NCBI GenBank assembly: GCA_963921825.1
Contig: OY997596.1
Coordinates: forward strand, 62,322,754 to 62,386,753
Origin: Erodium maritimum
Lineage: Eukaryota > Streptophyta > Magnoliopsida > Geraniales > Geraniaceae
Length of the DNA: 64,000 bases
Direction of reading: 5' to 3'
Part shown: one piece after another, positions 1-9,960 of the stretch
Layout of the letters: each line of letters opens with the position of its first letter
Numbering within the stretch: the stretch's first letter is position 1
The notes under the pieces: generated by a model
Databases searched by the model: none
Seen by the model: only the letters and a program-made list of their open reading frames with translations
Told to the model about the DNA's origin: nothing
Translations under genes and position numbers: made by a program

Positions 1-1
1 G

Positions 2-493
2 GGAGCGGAGGTATGGGAACGGCCTAGAGCGGGAACCTGGGCTGTTAACACGGACGGGGCTCTGTTCGCAGCGGCAGACAAAATGGGAACGGATTGGATA
101 TGTAGAGATGATGGGGGGCACCTCCGGGGGGCTCGATCTTCCTCATTCCATGGGGCCCAGAACCCGGGGCTGGTGGAGGCGTACGCGATACGGGAGGCGC
201 TGGTGTGGCTTCATCAATACCCGTCCCAGAGGGCGGTGGTTCGAAGTGATTGTAAGGTCATAGTGGATATGATCAACAGAGGTGGGGGGCAACTGTCACC
301 TCTAGGGACGATCGTTACAGATTGTTTTTCCCTTTTATCTAAACTCGAGTATGTGCAGCTCGAATTTGTGAAGCGGACAGCGAACAAAGCAGCTCACTGG
401 CTAGCCAGGGCGGCTTGTTCTACGCCTGTCTGGAATTGGCAAGGGGGTTATGTCCCCGAACCTCTTCAATATATCATTATTGCCGAAAATTAA
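2..493 (+). CDS. LINE RNase H domain, 5' part outside window
   Basis: The frame is open from the first bases of the window to the stop at 491-493, so the true start lies upstream. The product resembles the RNase H-like domain (RVT_3 type) at the C-terminus of plant non-LTR retrotransposon polyproteins; it would remove RNA from RNA-DNA hybrids. Visible motifs are W-A-V-N-T-D-G-A (about nt 38-61), the E of LVEAYAIREAL, the D of VVRSDCKVIVDM, and the terminal N-K-A-A-H-W-L-A-R. The catalytic acidic residues therefore look present. An A-rich tail follows the stop at about 511-518, within a TTTATCTCAAAAAA context, so the element probably ends near 518. A paralogous, more decayed copy lies at 52301-52700 on the minus strand. 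It could also be a domesticated RNase H protein, but the A-rich 3' end favours a LINE. Confidence 0.75.
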   Translation, partial: GAEVWERPRAGTWAVNTDGALFAAADKMGTDWICRDDGGHLRGARSSSFHGAQNPGLVEAYAIREALVWLHQYPSQRAVVRSDCKVIVDMINRGGGQLSPLGTIVTDCFSLLSKLEYVQLEFVKRTANKAAHWLARAACSTPVWNWQGGYVPEPLQYIIIAEN

Positions 494-547
494 TACAATA
501 TCGTTTATCTCAAAAAATTAACATGTAGTTTATCGTATTTTATCTTA

Positions 548-1005
548 GGGTTAATTCCACCTCAGTACCCTAAATCTTCCATATTTCATTTAGAGTACCC
601 TAAATCTTTTTTGTGTCATCTCAGTACCCTAAATCTTTCATATTTCATTTAGACTACCCTAAATCTTTTTTGTGTCACCTCAGTACCCTAAACTGTTATT
701 AATTCCATTTTACTACCCTAAACTTTCATTAATTTCATTTTAGTACTCACCGTTAACTTTACCATAATTTTGGTTGTTGGTGAGGGATAGTATGGTCATT
801 TTACCTGTTTTGGATTGAAAATCATATGCACAATTAACGGTGGGTACTAAAATGGAATTAATGAAAGTTTAGGGTACCGAGTTGACACAAAAAAGATTTA
901 GGGTACTCTAAATGAATTAATGAAAGTTTAGGGTACTGAGGTGACACAAAAAAGATTCAGGGTACTCTAAATGAAAAATTTAGGATACCGAAGTGGAATT
1001 ATCCC
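548..1005. mobile_element. Mutator-like MITE with long terminal inverted repeats
   Basis: The element begins GGGTTAATTCCAC and ends GTGGAATTATCCC, which are inverted copies of each other. Both arms are built of short repeats around TACCCTAAA/TTTAGGGTA, separated by TTTTTTGTGTCA or its complement. It is flanked by a perfect 9-bp direct repeat TTTATCTTA (539-547 and 1006-1014). A 9-bp duplication with long inverted arms is typical of Mutator-superfamily non-autonomous elements. No coding capacity is seen; it would depend on a transposase elsewhere. It sits just downstream of the LINE 3' end. Confidence 0.85.
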
Positions 1006-1014
1006 TTTATCTTA

Positions 1015-3278
1015 TTTGTTATTCGAACAAAAAGTGTATGACGTGAAAGTCTCATAACGAAGTAAAAATACATCTTTTATTATTAACCTTCTCGAAATAA
1101 GGAATGTGAGTGCATAAACAACCAGATTGAAAACCACAGTGTCTACATCTAGTGGCAATAGTTTACCCATCCCAAAGTTACTGGTTTGTTCGTAAAGAAA
1201 TAAATGCATTACCGAGGTTGTGGATATCGGATCGAGAATCACAAACCAAACAAAACAAGATTCAAAATAAAGCGACCGACGCAGACAAGCCCCTAAAGCT
1301 CAACATGAACGGAAAAGATAAAACGCTAAAAGATATCATATAGCATAAATGGGGATAGAATCCCCACTATTATGGAAATGGTTGAGAACGTTGCCCAGTT
1401 ATCGAAAGGCTTCGATGTTTCTTTCTTGGTAAGAGACACTCGTAAATCTGACGAAACCGACCATTAACTGAGTGATCCACTTGTTGGGACGAGGGTCAAT
1501 AAGTGAAGAGTTTCAACCAAAAACAATAACCAAAGGCACAACATGGACGTCAAATGAACCACGCGCAATAATCAAGAGATAAACGAAAGAAACCAACGCC
1601 TGATCATTATCAACGACCAGACAAAATCCAAATCCGTATCGTCTTGACCCATATCACCGTCCAATCATCATTACCCCCGAAGAAACCTTATTCATAATCA
1701 CGTGCTGCACCGAACCATGATTTTGTGGTATCTCCATAGCATATATGGAGAGCTAAACCACTTCCATCCTTATCATATGGAGGGGTGGGACTTAGCAAGT
1801 CAACTTTGGTTGACTTTATTGAGATTAGAACCTCATATTGTGGATGGTGGGTCTATTTTCCATGTGGCTCATATCCAATAATATTCTTCAAATGTCAAAC
1901 AAATTAATTCTGTTTAGTTGACCACTAGTTTGAGATTATCTATCCTTAGGTCCATGGGTGGATTTGTTAAGGACCTAAGGGGACAAGTGCCCTCCCATTT
2001 TTTTTTTTTAAAAAGCTATTATCTTCTTCTTCTTTTTTTCATTTTCTTTCATACAAATCAATTTTTAGGTGCGAAATAAAAATTAATCTAAGTCATTGAT
2101 TTAGGAGATCATAAGGAAGAGAGGGTGATTGATTACAAAATTAATTACAAAGATATAGGTTAATTATTATATCATTAATGATTTTGTTTAAATCTATGCT
2201 CTTGATTTCATAATCCAAAAACTCATATTGATAGTTTATATTTTGTACGAATAATACAAGTTTGTAACTTATCAAATCATTTTCCATTTCATCCACAAAA
2301 TTTTGTTTTTCTCATAATTATTTTAACTTTTAAACTTTATTGGTTTACATTTCAAATCTTTGTTTTTTTTGTTTTTATTACATTTATATTATTTAAGTTT
2401 CTTAATTTGTACAAGAATTTAATGCAAGTCATTGTTTTAAAACTCAAGATTGTTATTGAATTAAATTTTGAGTTTAGTAATTATTTAATGTTTGGGACGA
2501 TTATTAGTTTGAATTTAGTCATCTACAAAAATAACTATAGTCATGAATAAATATTTTAAAAAAATCTGACTCCATAATATATGGTAAAAAGAATAAGAAG
2601 AAATCGAGTAAGAGGTCAATGAATATCGTATACGGCGAGAATTTTTTTTGTTGACATTGAAATGATTTACAACATTTTTAAAATATGAAAATTTGACGTT
2701 ATAGTTTGTAATAAGTATTAATTATAATTTTTTATATGATAACAATATCTTCATATTATTTTATGTTATTCTTGCGTCAATTATTATTATTATAAAAAAT
2801 CGATACTCCCCTCATTGAAAAATGTAGAATTTGAAACAATATTTTCAATTTAATTTATCACCAAACAAACAAAAAATTTGAAGAGAAAAAAGGTGTGAAT
2901 TAAATTACTATTTTAATTCATCTTGATTAAGTAACTTTGAGGGACAATGACATCGATGATCACTTCTGATTAAAATAATTAAATAGAGAAGGATAATTTA
3001 TGCTGGTGAAGCACAACTGAGAGTGGGACATCCGTACAGTACAGGTTTGTGACTAAGAACACACCTTTGGTTTGACCACAATTTTTATGCGCTAGTACTA
3101 ATGGTACACTACCGATCCTTTTAGCGTACCTAATTAATATAATTTTAATTTTTTTTTATCTTTAAGCTTATTAAGCATAAATATCAACAAGTATCTTACT
3201 ACATAATTTGAGCATGTTATATGAAAACTAAGTATACAATGTTAGGATCTGAGAACAAACCTTAGAGCAAAATGTTGT
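1015..3278. other. Intergenic, AT-rich, no gene recognised
   Basis: This stretch of about 2.26 kb holds only short chance ORFs (under 80 codons) with no recognisable motif. From about 1150 to 1750 the base composition is more balanced and may be a decayed element, but I see no domain. From about 2000 on it is strongly AT-rich with homopolymer T tracts. Confidence 0.6.
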
Positions 3279-3414
3279 TGGTAGGTGTGTCCACATGTGA
3301 GTCAGAAGTCTCACATCGATAGGCTAGTCTTTTGGGTCAAGTGTGATGACCAATGTGTATATTATGGATTTCTTGTTGTATGATCCTCCTTGATAGACCC
3401 GGTTCTCCCCAACA
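3279..3414 (+). repeat. 5' LTR of TRIM copy 1
   Basis: 136 bp, starts TGGTAGGTGTGTCC and ends CTCCCCAACA. It pairs with 3633-3769 with scattered differences, so the insertion is not recent. Confidence 0.85.
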
Positions 3415-3415
3415 G

Positions 3416-3428
3416 TGGTATCAGAGCC
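3416..3428 (+). promoter_or_regulatory. Primer-binding site (initiator-Met tRNA)
   Basis: TGGTATCAGAGCC lies one base inside the left LTR. This is the classic plant LTR-element primer site complementary to the 3' end of tRNA-iMet. Confidence 0.88.
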
Positions 3429-3632
3429 TGGTTCTGTGGACTCTCCCAGGAAGCGGGTCGGGTATATCTCCTAGGGCCAGAAACACCAGGATACCATGAT
3501 CGCTGCTCTCATGGTGGTGGGCCCAGATAGGATGAAGTGGGTCCGTATGAGATTGAGTAGAACAGGTAAAAAGTTGGGCTTAGGAGTTCGAGCAAGCCCC
3601 GATGTGATGAGACTCAATGTGGAGGGGGAGAT

Positions 3633-3769
3633 TGTTAGGTGTGTCCACATGAGAATCAGGAGTCCCACATCGGAAGGCTAGACTTTCGGGTCAAGTGGGG
3701 TGGCCAACGTGTATATTATGGGCTTCTTGTTGTGTGATCCTCCTTAATAAGGCCCGGTTCTCCCCTACA
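3633..3769 (+). repeat. 3' LTR of TRIM copy 1
   Basis: 137 bp, starts TGTTAGGTGTGTCC and ends CTCCCCTACA. It follows a purine tract at 3621-3631. Confidence 0.85.
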
Positions 3770-4429
3770 GTTTTAGTGACGATTTGATTCTTTCCTTCGT
3801 TGTCATATACACCTAAATCATAAAATCTGACCCGTTGAAAACTGTAACACATGCCAGGCCCCTTAAAACATAAAATTTAGAGAGAGAAAAGGAATCTATA
3901 AAAGATCTAGTTACAGAAACATTAACACATCGGACACCTCAAAATATAAAATCCGACTAATTCAAAAAATCAAATCAACAATGAACTATAGATAAAGAAT
4001 TTGAGCATCCATATAAAAACAGTCTCAAAACAATCCTAATAAAAAAGGATAAATATATGTAACTATTCATAACTACTTTAAGTTTATGGATATGTAAAAA
4101 CTGTCGACTTAATTATTCTAATCAACAAAAATAGTTAGTTAGGTGGTGAGAATGAGTGGAGGTTAATTAGGTGTCGTTTGAGTGAAAGTAAAGGCTATGC
4201 TCGGTCGTCACTGCCACCACATTTCCACTATTATCACTCTTTTTTTCCTCTTTTGTCATCAATCTTTAATCGTCTTTGTTTAGTCACATATAATTTTAAT
4301 TAATTATTTGCCACGTCACTATCCAATATAGAACATCATACTTATTATATTATTTGGCATACTTGAAAATCCATTGAATAGTTCGTACATATATGATGAA
4401 TTTAGAGAGCTACAATTGGAACGAAACAC
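3770..4429. other. Intergenic, no gene recognised
   Basis: About 660 bp of AT-rich sequence. I see no domain, RNA gene or structured repeat. Confidence 0.55.
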
Positions 4430-4445
4430 CGATTTAGTGCATCAT

Positions 4446-4853
4446 TTTTTTTGATAAGCTCAAAAATTTATTGATAAGACCGAATCCAGACGGTAAGCCC
4501 TGATTCAAGGAGAAGCAGGGTAGCAACCAAAATAACAGAGGGGCTCTAACACAAGGGGAACCAAAAGGCTTAACCTTTTCTTAAAAAGAAAAAACAAGGA
4601 GCAAGAAAACAGAAGGAAAAAAAACCTATCAAAACGTCACCGGCCAATCGGCATGACCTTCTTCTTGGCAGCCAACTCTCGGATTACCGTCCAAGCGTCG
4701 GGCCCCTGAGACGACCCGACGATTTGAGTTTCTCCATTTCTAACTTGCTCAACCTGTTTCCCAATGTCGACGGGACGAACAACTCTATCCCGATCTCTAG
4801 AGACCTTCGACTTGCACGACAAAGTGTAAAATTCCGTTAGATGTTTAGGGGGA
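4446..4853 (-). mobile_element. 5'-truncated LINE tail with 16-bp target duplication
   Basis: A perfect 16-bp direct repeat, CGATTTAGTGCATCAT, flanks this segment (4430-4445 and 4854-4869). On the minus strand the insert ends in GCTTATC followed by an A tract (plus-strand T tract 4446-4453). A variable-length target duplication and an A tail at one end are hallmarks of target-primed reverse transcription. An open frame reads to a stop at 4637 and ends in residues KKKVMPIGR; I do not recognise the domain. The tail matches the GCTTATC-A(n) end seen at 7500 and 35350. Confidence 0.85.
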
Positions 4854-4869
4854 CGATTTAGTGCATCAT

Positions 4870-5589
4870 ACTTACAGAGAATCACAATTGTCCCAAATAG
4901 AAGAGAGAGAACTCGACATTGGCTTGAAGGACGAAAATCTAAGGTTGTGTAGAGAAAAAAAAGTTTAACTTGCTAGTTTGAGACTCCTTTGTTATCTTGG
5001 TTGGACGATAAAGTCCAAAAAAATTCATTTTACAGAGACAAAACTGACCATAACAAATCCGAATGAACCTTAAACCGACACACTAACTACCTAAATAATT
5101 ATATATTATTTCAATATGATTAAATTTAAACCTCAGGAATAGAAAAGAGACCACAATATTTGGGAAGATTATCATAAACAAACCAAACAAAGGAAAAAGT
5201 AGGGTGCATAGATTAGTTGCAGATGGCTATAGGACTCAACAAATGGCAAGTGCCAAGCACGTAATGATAAAATCTAGATTTGTAAAATCAATTTCCACAA
5301 ATAAAGACTGAAGAGAGAGAAACGTGGAATCTCCAAGTAAATACATTAACAAGTCCACATCACCGAAGGGACGGCAGCAAAAAGCAAAAATAAGAGAATA
5401 TAAAAAAGATAGGTCCATTTAGTCTCAACAAAAGCCACAACATGATTCCGTATCCAGTACGACCTAACACAGTACTGCCACCTTTTCTCCTCCAATTTTG
5501 TTTTATATAATTGAAGAGATAATACCAAAATAATGAGTGTGGGGCAATTTAAATATATATTTAATTATTTCTATAGTATTGTGCTGTTG
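4870..5589. other. Intergenic, no gene recognised
   Basis: About 720 bp, AT-rich, only short overlapping chance ORFs. Nothing recognisable. Confidence 0.55.
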
Positions 5590-5985
5590 TAATCCGGGCC
5601 CTGGTTTCTCCGCTTACTGGCGGAGCGGGTTTTAGGATTGCCTCCTCTTCACGGCGCGAGCTTCTTCTCCCTATCGCTGCGTGGTCCAAGGTTGTGACTA
5701 CCGCAAGCCGGCGTGCCTCTGCTTCTATTCCAGCGACCCTCGCAACTCCGGGAGGGATGTCGAGGGATCGATCAAGGCACTTGGATCGGGACGAGCTCTC
5801 TCCCGTTTACGCAAGGGCGGGGAAACAGCCCCGCCAGGAGGAATGAAAAACCGACAGAGCATCGGGGATTGGCCCTGGGACTGGGAGGGGTCCCATGACG
5901 ATGTTTTGCCTCCCACAATCACCGTTGTTGAGATCTCTGATCTCCGGCACCCCCTTCCCCCTTTCGTATTCTGTCTCTACTCATG
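5590..5985. other. GC-rich island of unknown origin
   Basis: The base composition jumps to GC-rich between about 5590 and 5985 in otherwise AT-rich flanks. A plus-strand frame (5681-5986) encodes 101 residues with no recognised motif, and two other frames are also partly open, as expected for GC-rich DNA. It could be a captured gene fragment or the 5' part of a retroelement. I saw no target duplication or terminal repeats. Confidence 0.4.
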
Positions 5986-6971
5986 AGGTTTTTAAATACC
6001 GTCTGTGATGGTTCTAGTGAAAAAATGTTCAGTGAGCTATTGTTCTTTCTGTCTGACCTTAGTGACCCGGTAACATGTTCCTTAACGCACATCAATATTC
6101 TGATATAAATTTTATAAAATTGTAACTTTCGCTTAAAAATATATATATAGTATTGGCCACATAATAAAGTAATAATTAACCAGATCAAGTCTCCAACACA
6201 TACCCGTGTGTTACACATATATTCGTGGGTTACACTATTTGGGCATCACCATCGATGTCGACTAGTCGGTCCAAGAGAGTCACAAGCCAAACACTCAAAA
6301 AATCTATCGTGAGGGATGAATTGTATGGACTCCAATTACTAACATTTTGCTCATGATTTACATTTTTCAAAAATATGAATATATTTTATTATTTTGTATC
6401 ATATCACATCATGGTCCAGAAACGAAGATGACCCGATGAAATATATTGTCATATATATTTGACATGTATAACAAGTGTTTAGAGAGACGAATAGTTTGAC
6501 AATTTCATGAAAAAACGATAATATAATCGGATTTTATTGACATGATCAAATAATTGTATTGTGGACCGAGAGGTCTTATGTTATTGTGAAACTCACTCAA
6601 GCTTGGGTCGTATTACATAAGTGTGGGAGAGGCGCCCCCTAAAATAAAACAAGATAATTATGGAGGTAAAACATTGTATCAACTCCAAATCTATTGTCTT
6701 GAGCTGATGATAAAATAATCTTAATTGACTAGGAATCAAAAGTTTGTACCCCCTATAATTTTTGTATAAGCAAATGGAGTTCCAATGACAGATACATAAC
6801 ATATAGCTAATAAAGAAAACTTCAAATTCTTTCGAGTTTAATGTTAAAAAAATTGTCTGGTTCGAACTTTGTTTAGATTTGGAGGAATTTATATAGTTCA
6901 ACCCAAAATATTTATTTTTCACTCTAAATATTCTACAAAATCTTTAAAACGTATGATTAATTACTTACATA
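5986..6971. other. Intergenic, AT-rich, no gene recognised
   Basis: About 1 kb. The 109-codon minus-strand frame at 6593-6922 has AT-driven composition (I, K, N, Y, S-rich) and no motif. I consider it chance. Confidence 0.5.
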
Positions 6972-7500
6972 TTGCCTAGGTGATAAGCGAAGGCCCAACT
7001 CGAAGTGGGTGTGCACAAGTTTAGATCCAATACAGGTGATCATACCGATGAGCCTGCACAAGTGGGGCTGGAACTCACAATACCATGTCCAGTTGATGTC
7101 GGAGTGCAAGCTGGGATTGTAGGAATAGTATTTGGAAGGACATCCTCCTTAGTCCCACAAAACCAATCGTGACAAAAACCAAATGGATCAGGGGAAAAAC
7201 AGGGTTGTACCTAGACTATTTAAACTCGAACTACAACTCAGAGCGAACAAAAACGGCTAGCAGTGCGTAGCGTAGAAAAGAGATTTGGAGACATTTTGTT
7301 ACCACAAGGAAATTGGCGACTGAATGAACTGTTTCATGAATCTTTTCCAAAAGGTATGTTAGGGTTTCTGTTTTTGAGTTTGGTGTGTTTTGACGTTTTT
7401 CATAGGAAAAGCGTTTTCGTTCCAGGGCGACCTTCCTTCAGATGGTCCGTCCACATCTCAAATTTCAAAGATTAATAAACTCACTGCTTATCAAAAAAAA
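6972..7500 (+). mobile_element. 5'-truncated LINE tail
   Basis: The segment ends TTAATAAACTCACTGCTTATC followed by an A tract ending about 7500. A direct repeat ACTTACATA (6963-6971 and 7504-7512), extendable to 13 bp with one mismatch, flanks it. A small frame at 7263-7475 stops just before the AATAAA-containing tail and has no recognised domain. The GCTTATC-A(n) end is shared with 4446-4853 and with 33377-35364, so they were probably mobilised by related LINE machinery. Confidence 0.7.
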
Positions 7501-7512
7501 ATAACTTACATA

Positions 7513-7926
7513 GTTACATATTAAAAGAGTTGGCTTGTTAACCTGCTGACCATTAAACGAGTGATATTGAATTCAAACTACATATTTAGAAATCGAACTG
7601 AAACCAATCAGTGTTCTAAAAATCTCGATCAAATTTTGTCTAAGTGTTATTTCTTGATTGACTGATCCGATTAATTCCATTAATCTCCAATTAATTTTCA
7701 TTTAGCCCTTGATTAATATTCAAAAACTCTAATCAATCGGCTAACGCCTAACAATTTTAAGAACCTTGAAACTAATGACTTTTGAAGGACAAATTTAGGA
7801 TTCTAATAGGATACTTGACAGTAAAATGTAAATAATTCATTAAAGACTCTAAAACAACATTTTTTTTAAAGTAAGATAAAAATACAAATACTTTAGTCCA
7901 AGACAAATATAGAAGAATGCCTTGAC
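7513..7926. other. Intergenic, upstream of SAUR gene
   Basis: About 410 bp, AT-rich. It probably includes the distal promoter of the SAUR gene. No element I can name. Confidence 0.5.
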
Positions 7927-7927
7927 A

Positions 7928-7936
7928 TTATAAATA
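7928..7936 (+). promoter_or_regulatory. TATA box of SAUR gene
   Basis: ATTATAAATA lies about 95 bp upstream of the SAUR start codon, a normal distance for a plant gene with a leader of about 60-70 nt. The leader downstream is CA-rich, as in many plant 5' UTRs. Confidence 0.65.
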
Positions 7937-8026
7937 CACTCACACCCTCTCCCCCAACCAACAAAAACCAAAACCTTTCATAAGAGCCTCTCAATCCCAA
8001 TCCCAATATACATATTAAAGACGAAG

Positions 8027-8332
8027 ATGCAGCACGAAGACAAGAAGATGAAGGTGAAGAAGGGGTGGCTCGCCGTCCGGGTCGGCGTCGACGGCGAGGA
8101 CCAGAGGTTCGTGATCCCCATAGCTCACCTCTACCACCCTCTCTTCAACAACCTCCTCGAGAAGGCCTACGACCTCTACGGCTACCCCGCCGCCGGTCCC
8201 CTCCGCCTCCCCTGCTCCGTCGAGGACTTCCTCCACCTCCGCTGGCGGATCGAGCGCGAGTCCTCGTCCTCCCACCACCACCACAACCACCCCCTCTCCG
8301 CCGTTGGATCCTTGTCCTTTCGTTCTTGTTGA
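8027..8332 (+). CDS. SAUR family protein (small auxin-up RNA)
   Basis: Intronless, 101 residues, the normal size for the family. The SAUR domain spans about residues 11-77: KKGWLAVRVG, then RFVIPIAHLYHPLFNNLLEKA, then GPLRLPCSVEDF. SAUR proteins are short-lived auxin-induced regulators; family members promote cell expansion by inhibiting PP2C.D phosphatases and so activating plasma-membrane proton pumps. The compact form with a short N-terminus resembles the SAUR32 branch, but I do not assign a symbol. The C-terminal tail is Ser/His-rich (SSSSHHHHNH, about 79-88). A second Met at residue 8 could also start. The coding region is much more GC-rich than its AT-rich surroundings, common for SAUR genes. 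It has no clustered SAUR neighbours here. Confidence 0.9.
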   Translation: MQHEDKKMKVKKGWLAVRVGVDGEDQRFVIPIAHLYHPLFNNLLEKAYDLYGYPAAGPLRLPCSVEDFLHLRWRIERESSSSHHHHNHPLSAVGSLSFRSC

Positions 8333-9237
8333 TGGTTTTGAATAACAGCGAAATTGTTACCTGTTCGGATAACTGGTAACCACCGGGTTAGTCCTATATG
8401 GGTCCAGATCAAGTTGGTGGTTTTTTCTTGCTTAGAGGGGCCTAGCTTTTTGTTTATTTGTAATTGGGGCTCGCCAGTCAGAGCCCGGACTTTTTTTTTT
8501 GGTAATACATACTATACTTTGATGTAGGGCAAGAGAAAATTTAGTATTAAATTTTTGTTGAGATCTTAAATATTTGAAGAAAATATTAGAGTGATTAATG
8601 TAGGATTTGTATGTAGTTTATCAATGATACCCTAACTTCATATCTTTCCACACACTTAGAGTATGTACGATGATGATGAAGAGGCCAGTCGTTTGAGTTG
8701 ATGAGCTCGAACGGTTGATCAAGGTTCCTAGAAAATTAGACGGTTCACGTGTGAAGAAATCGGGGTCTTCTTGGTCTTTGTTGTTGTTTTCATCGATCCA
8801 CCTGATCGATCGACATCCAACATCCGTCAATGTTAATCTCCTGTTCGATTTCGGATCAAAAGAGGCTGACTCTAATCTTATTGTCTAACCTATCTATTGT
8901 ATAGCAATATGTCCCCAATCGACGATGTTATTAAGATTTGAATATTAAACATTTTATTAACTGATACGCATCAAAACTATTCCGATCTGATTTATTTCAA
9001 GTTTATTAGTGTGTTGTGACTTAAGGGAGGAAATTAGTTGGTGGTGGAGGTGAAATGACAAAAAGGAGTATATACTTTGAGTTGAGTGTGAGCCAGCAAA
9101 CATGCCATTGGGGTCAAAAACTTATGAAAAAGGCTACAAATATGAGGCCATTATGTATACTTTATTCATTAGATCTTCACTTATAGGGAACACTATTTTT
9201 ATCCCTTAGTCCATGGACATGCAATAACCTCACGCGG
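8333..9237. other. SAUR 3' flank and intergenic DNA
   Basis: About 900 bp. The first 150-200 bp are probably SAUR 3' UTR. The rest is AT-rich with no recognisable gene. Confidence 0.5.
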
Positions 9238-9736
9238 TGTTGGGTAGAACCGGGTCTATCAAGGAGGAGTATACAACAAGAAACCCATAACATACACGTT
9301 TATTTTTTAAATATCCGATGTGGGACTCCTGACTCACATGTGGACACACCTACCAATCTCCCCCTCCACATTGAGTCTCATCACATCGCCTTGCTCGCAT
9401 TCTTAAGCCCAACTTTTAACCTGTTCTACTCAATCCCTCACGACTTCATCCTATCTGGACCCACCACCATGAGAGGCAGGTGTTCCTAGCCCTAAGAGAT
9501 TTACCCCGAACCGCTTCTTGGGAGAGTCAACAGAACAAGACTCTAATACCACTTGTTGGGGAGAACCGGATCAAGGAGTAGCATACAACAAGAAGCCCAT
9601 AACATACACGTTGGCCACCACACTTGACTCAAAGACTAGTCTATCAGGTCATGGGTACAAGGTGTATATTAACTCTTCTCTTATGCCTTAAGTATCCGAT
9701 GTGGGACTCCTGACTCACATGTGGACACACCTAACA
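9238..9736 (-). mobile_element. TRIM, copy 2 (same family as 3279-3769, reversed)
   Basis: Read on the minus strand, the element has TG...CA LTRs at 9554-9736 and 9238-9355, a PBS-like site TGGTATTAGAGTC next to the first LTR (plus strand near 9537-9551), and a GGAGGGGGAGAT polypurine tract beside the second. A perfect 5-bp target duplication CGCGG flanks it (9233-9237 and 9737-9741). The two LTRs differ in length (183 vs 118 bp) because one carries an internal deletion. The internal sequence, including the stretch around CTCAATGTGGAGGGGG, is shared with copy 1. It has no coding capacity. It ends 220 bp before the satellite begins. Confidence 0.9.
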
Positions 9737-9960
9737 CGCGGTACTAAGAGAGAAAACGGGTATGTCGAGGCTTGCGAACCGGTTTCCTTAAAACTTTTTA
9801 TTGCCCTGTATGAACAAGTCTCTCAAGATACAACGACAACGTAAACGAACTCGAAACCGTGTATGAGAACTAGCACCGGTTAAAAAGAAAACGATTGCTC
9901 TGTTCTTGAAGAAGGAGAAAAATTTGTTTAGGTAATTTCGTGTCTATTTCGTCTCTACGA

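Larger units (their letters stand above)
3279..3769 (+). mobile_element. TRIM (miniature LTR retrotransposon), copy 1
   Basis: Two direct repeats of about 136 bp (3279-3414 and 3633-3769) begin TGG/TGTTAGGTGTGTCC and end TCTCCCC(A/T)ACA, the TG...CA form of LTRs. Immediately inside the left LTR is TGGTATCAGAGCC (3416-3428), the primer-binding site complementary to initiator-Met tRNA. A polypurine tract GGAGGGGGAGA (3621-3631) abuts the right LTR. The internal region is only about 218 bp and has no coding domain. The flanks GTTGT (3274-3278) and GTTTT (3770-3774) are a 4/5 match to a 5-bp target duplication. Replication would need proteins from an autonomous element. A second copy is at 9238-9736. 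Confidence 0.88.

Noticed and set aside
6593..6922. 109-codon ORF on the minus strand
   Set aside because: Its composition is what AT-rich DNA gives by chance (I, K, N, Y, S), with no motif or promoter.
8015..8412. Overlapping ORFs on both strands at the SAUR locus
   Set aside because: They are GC-driven shadows of the SAUR frame, which alone shows the family motifs.
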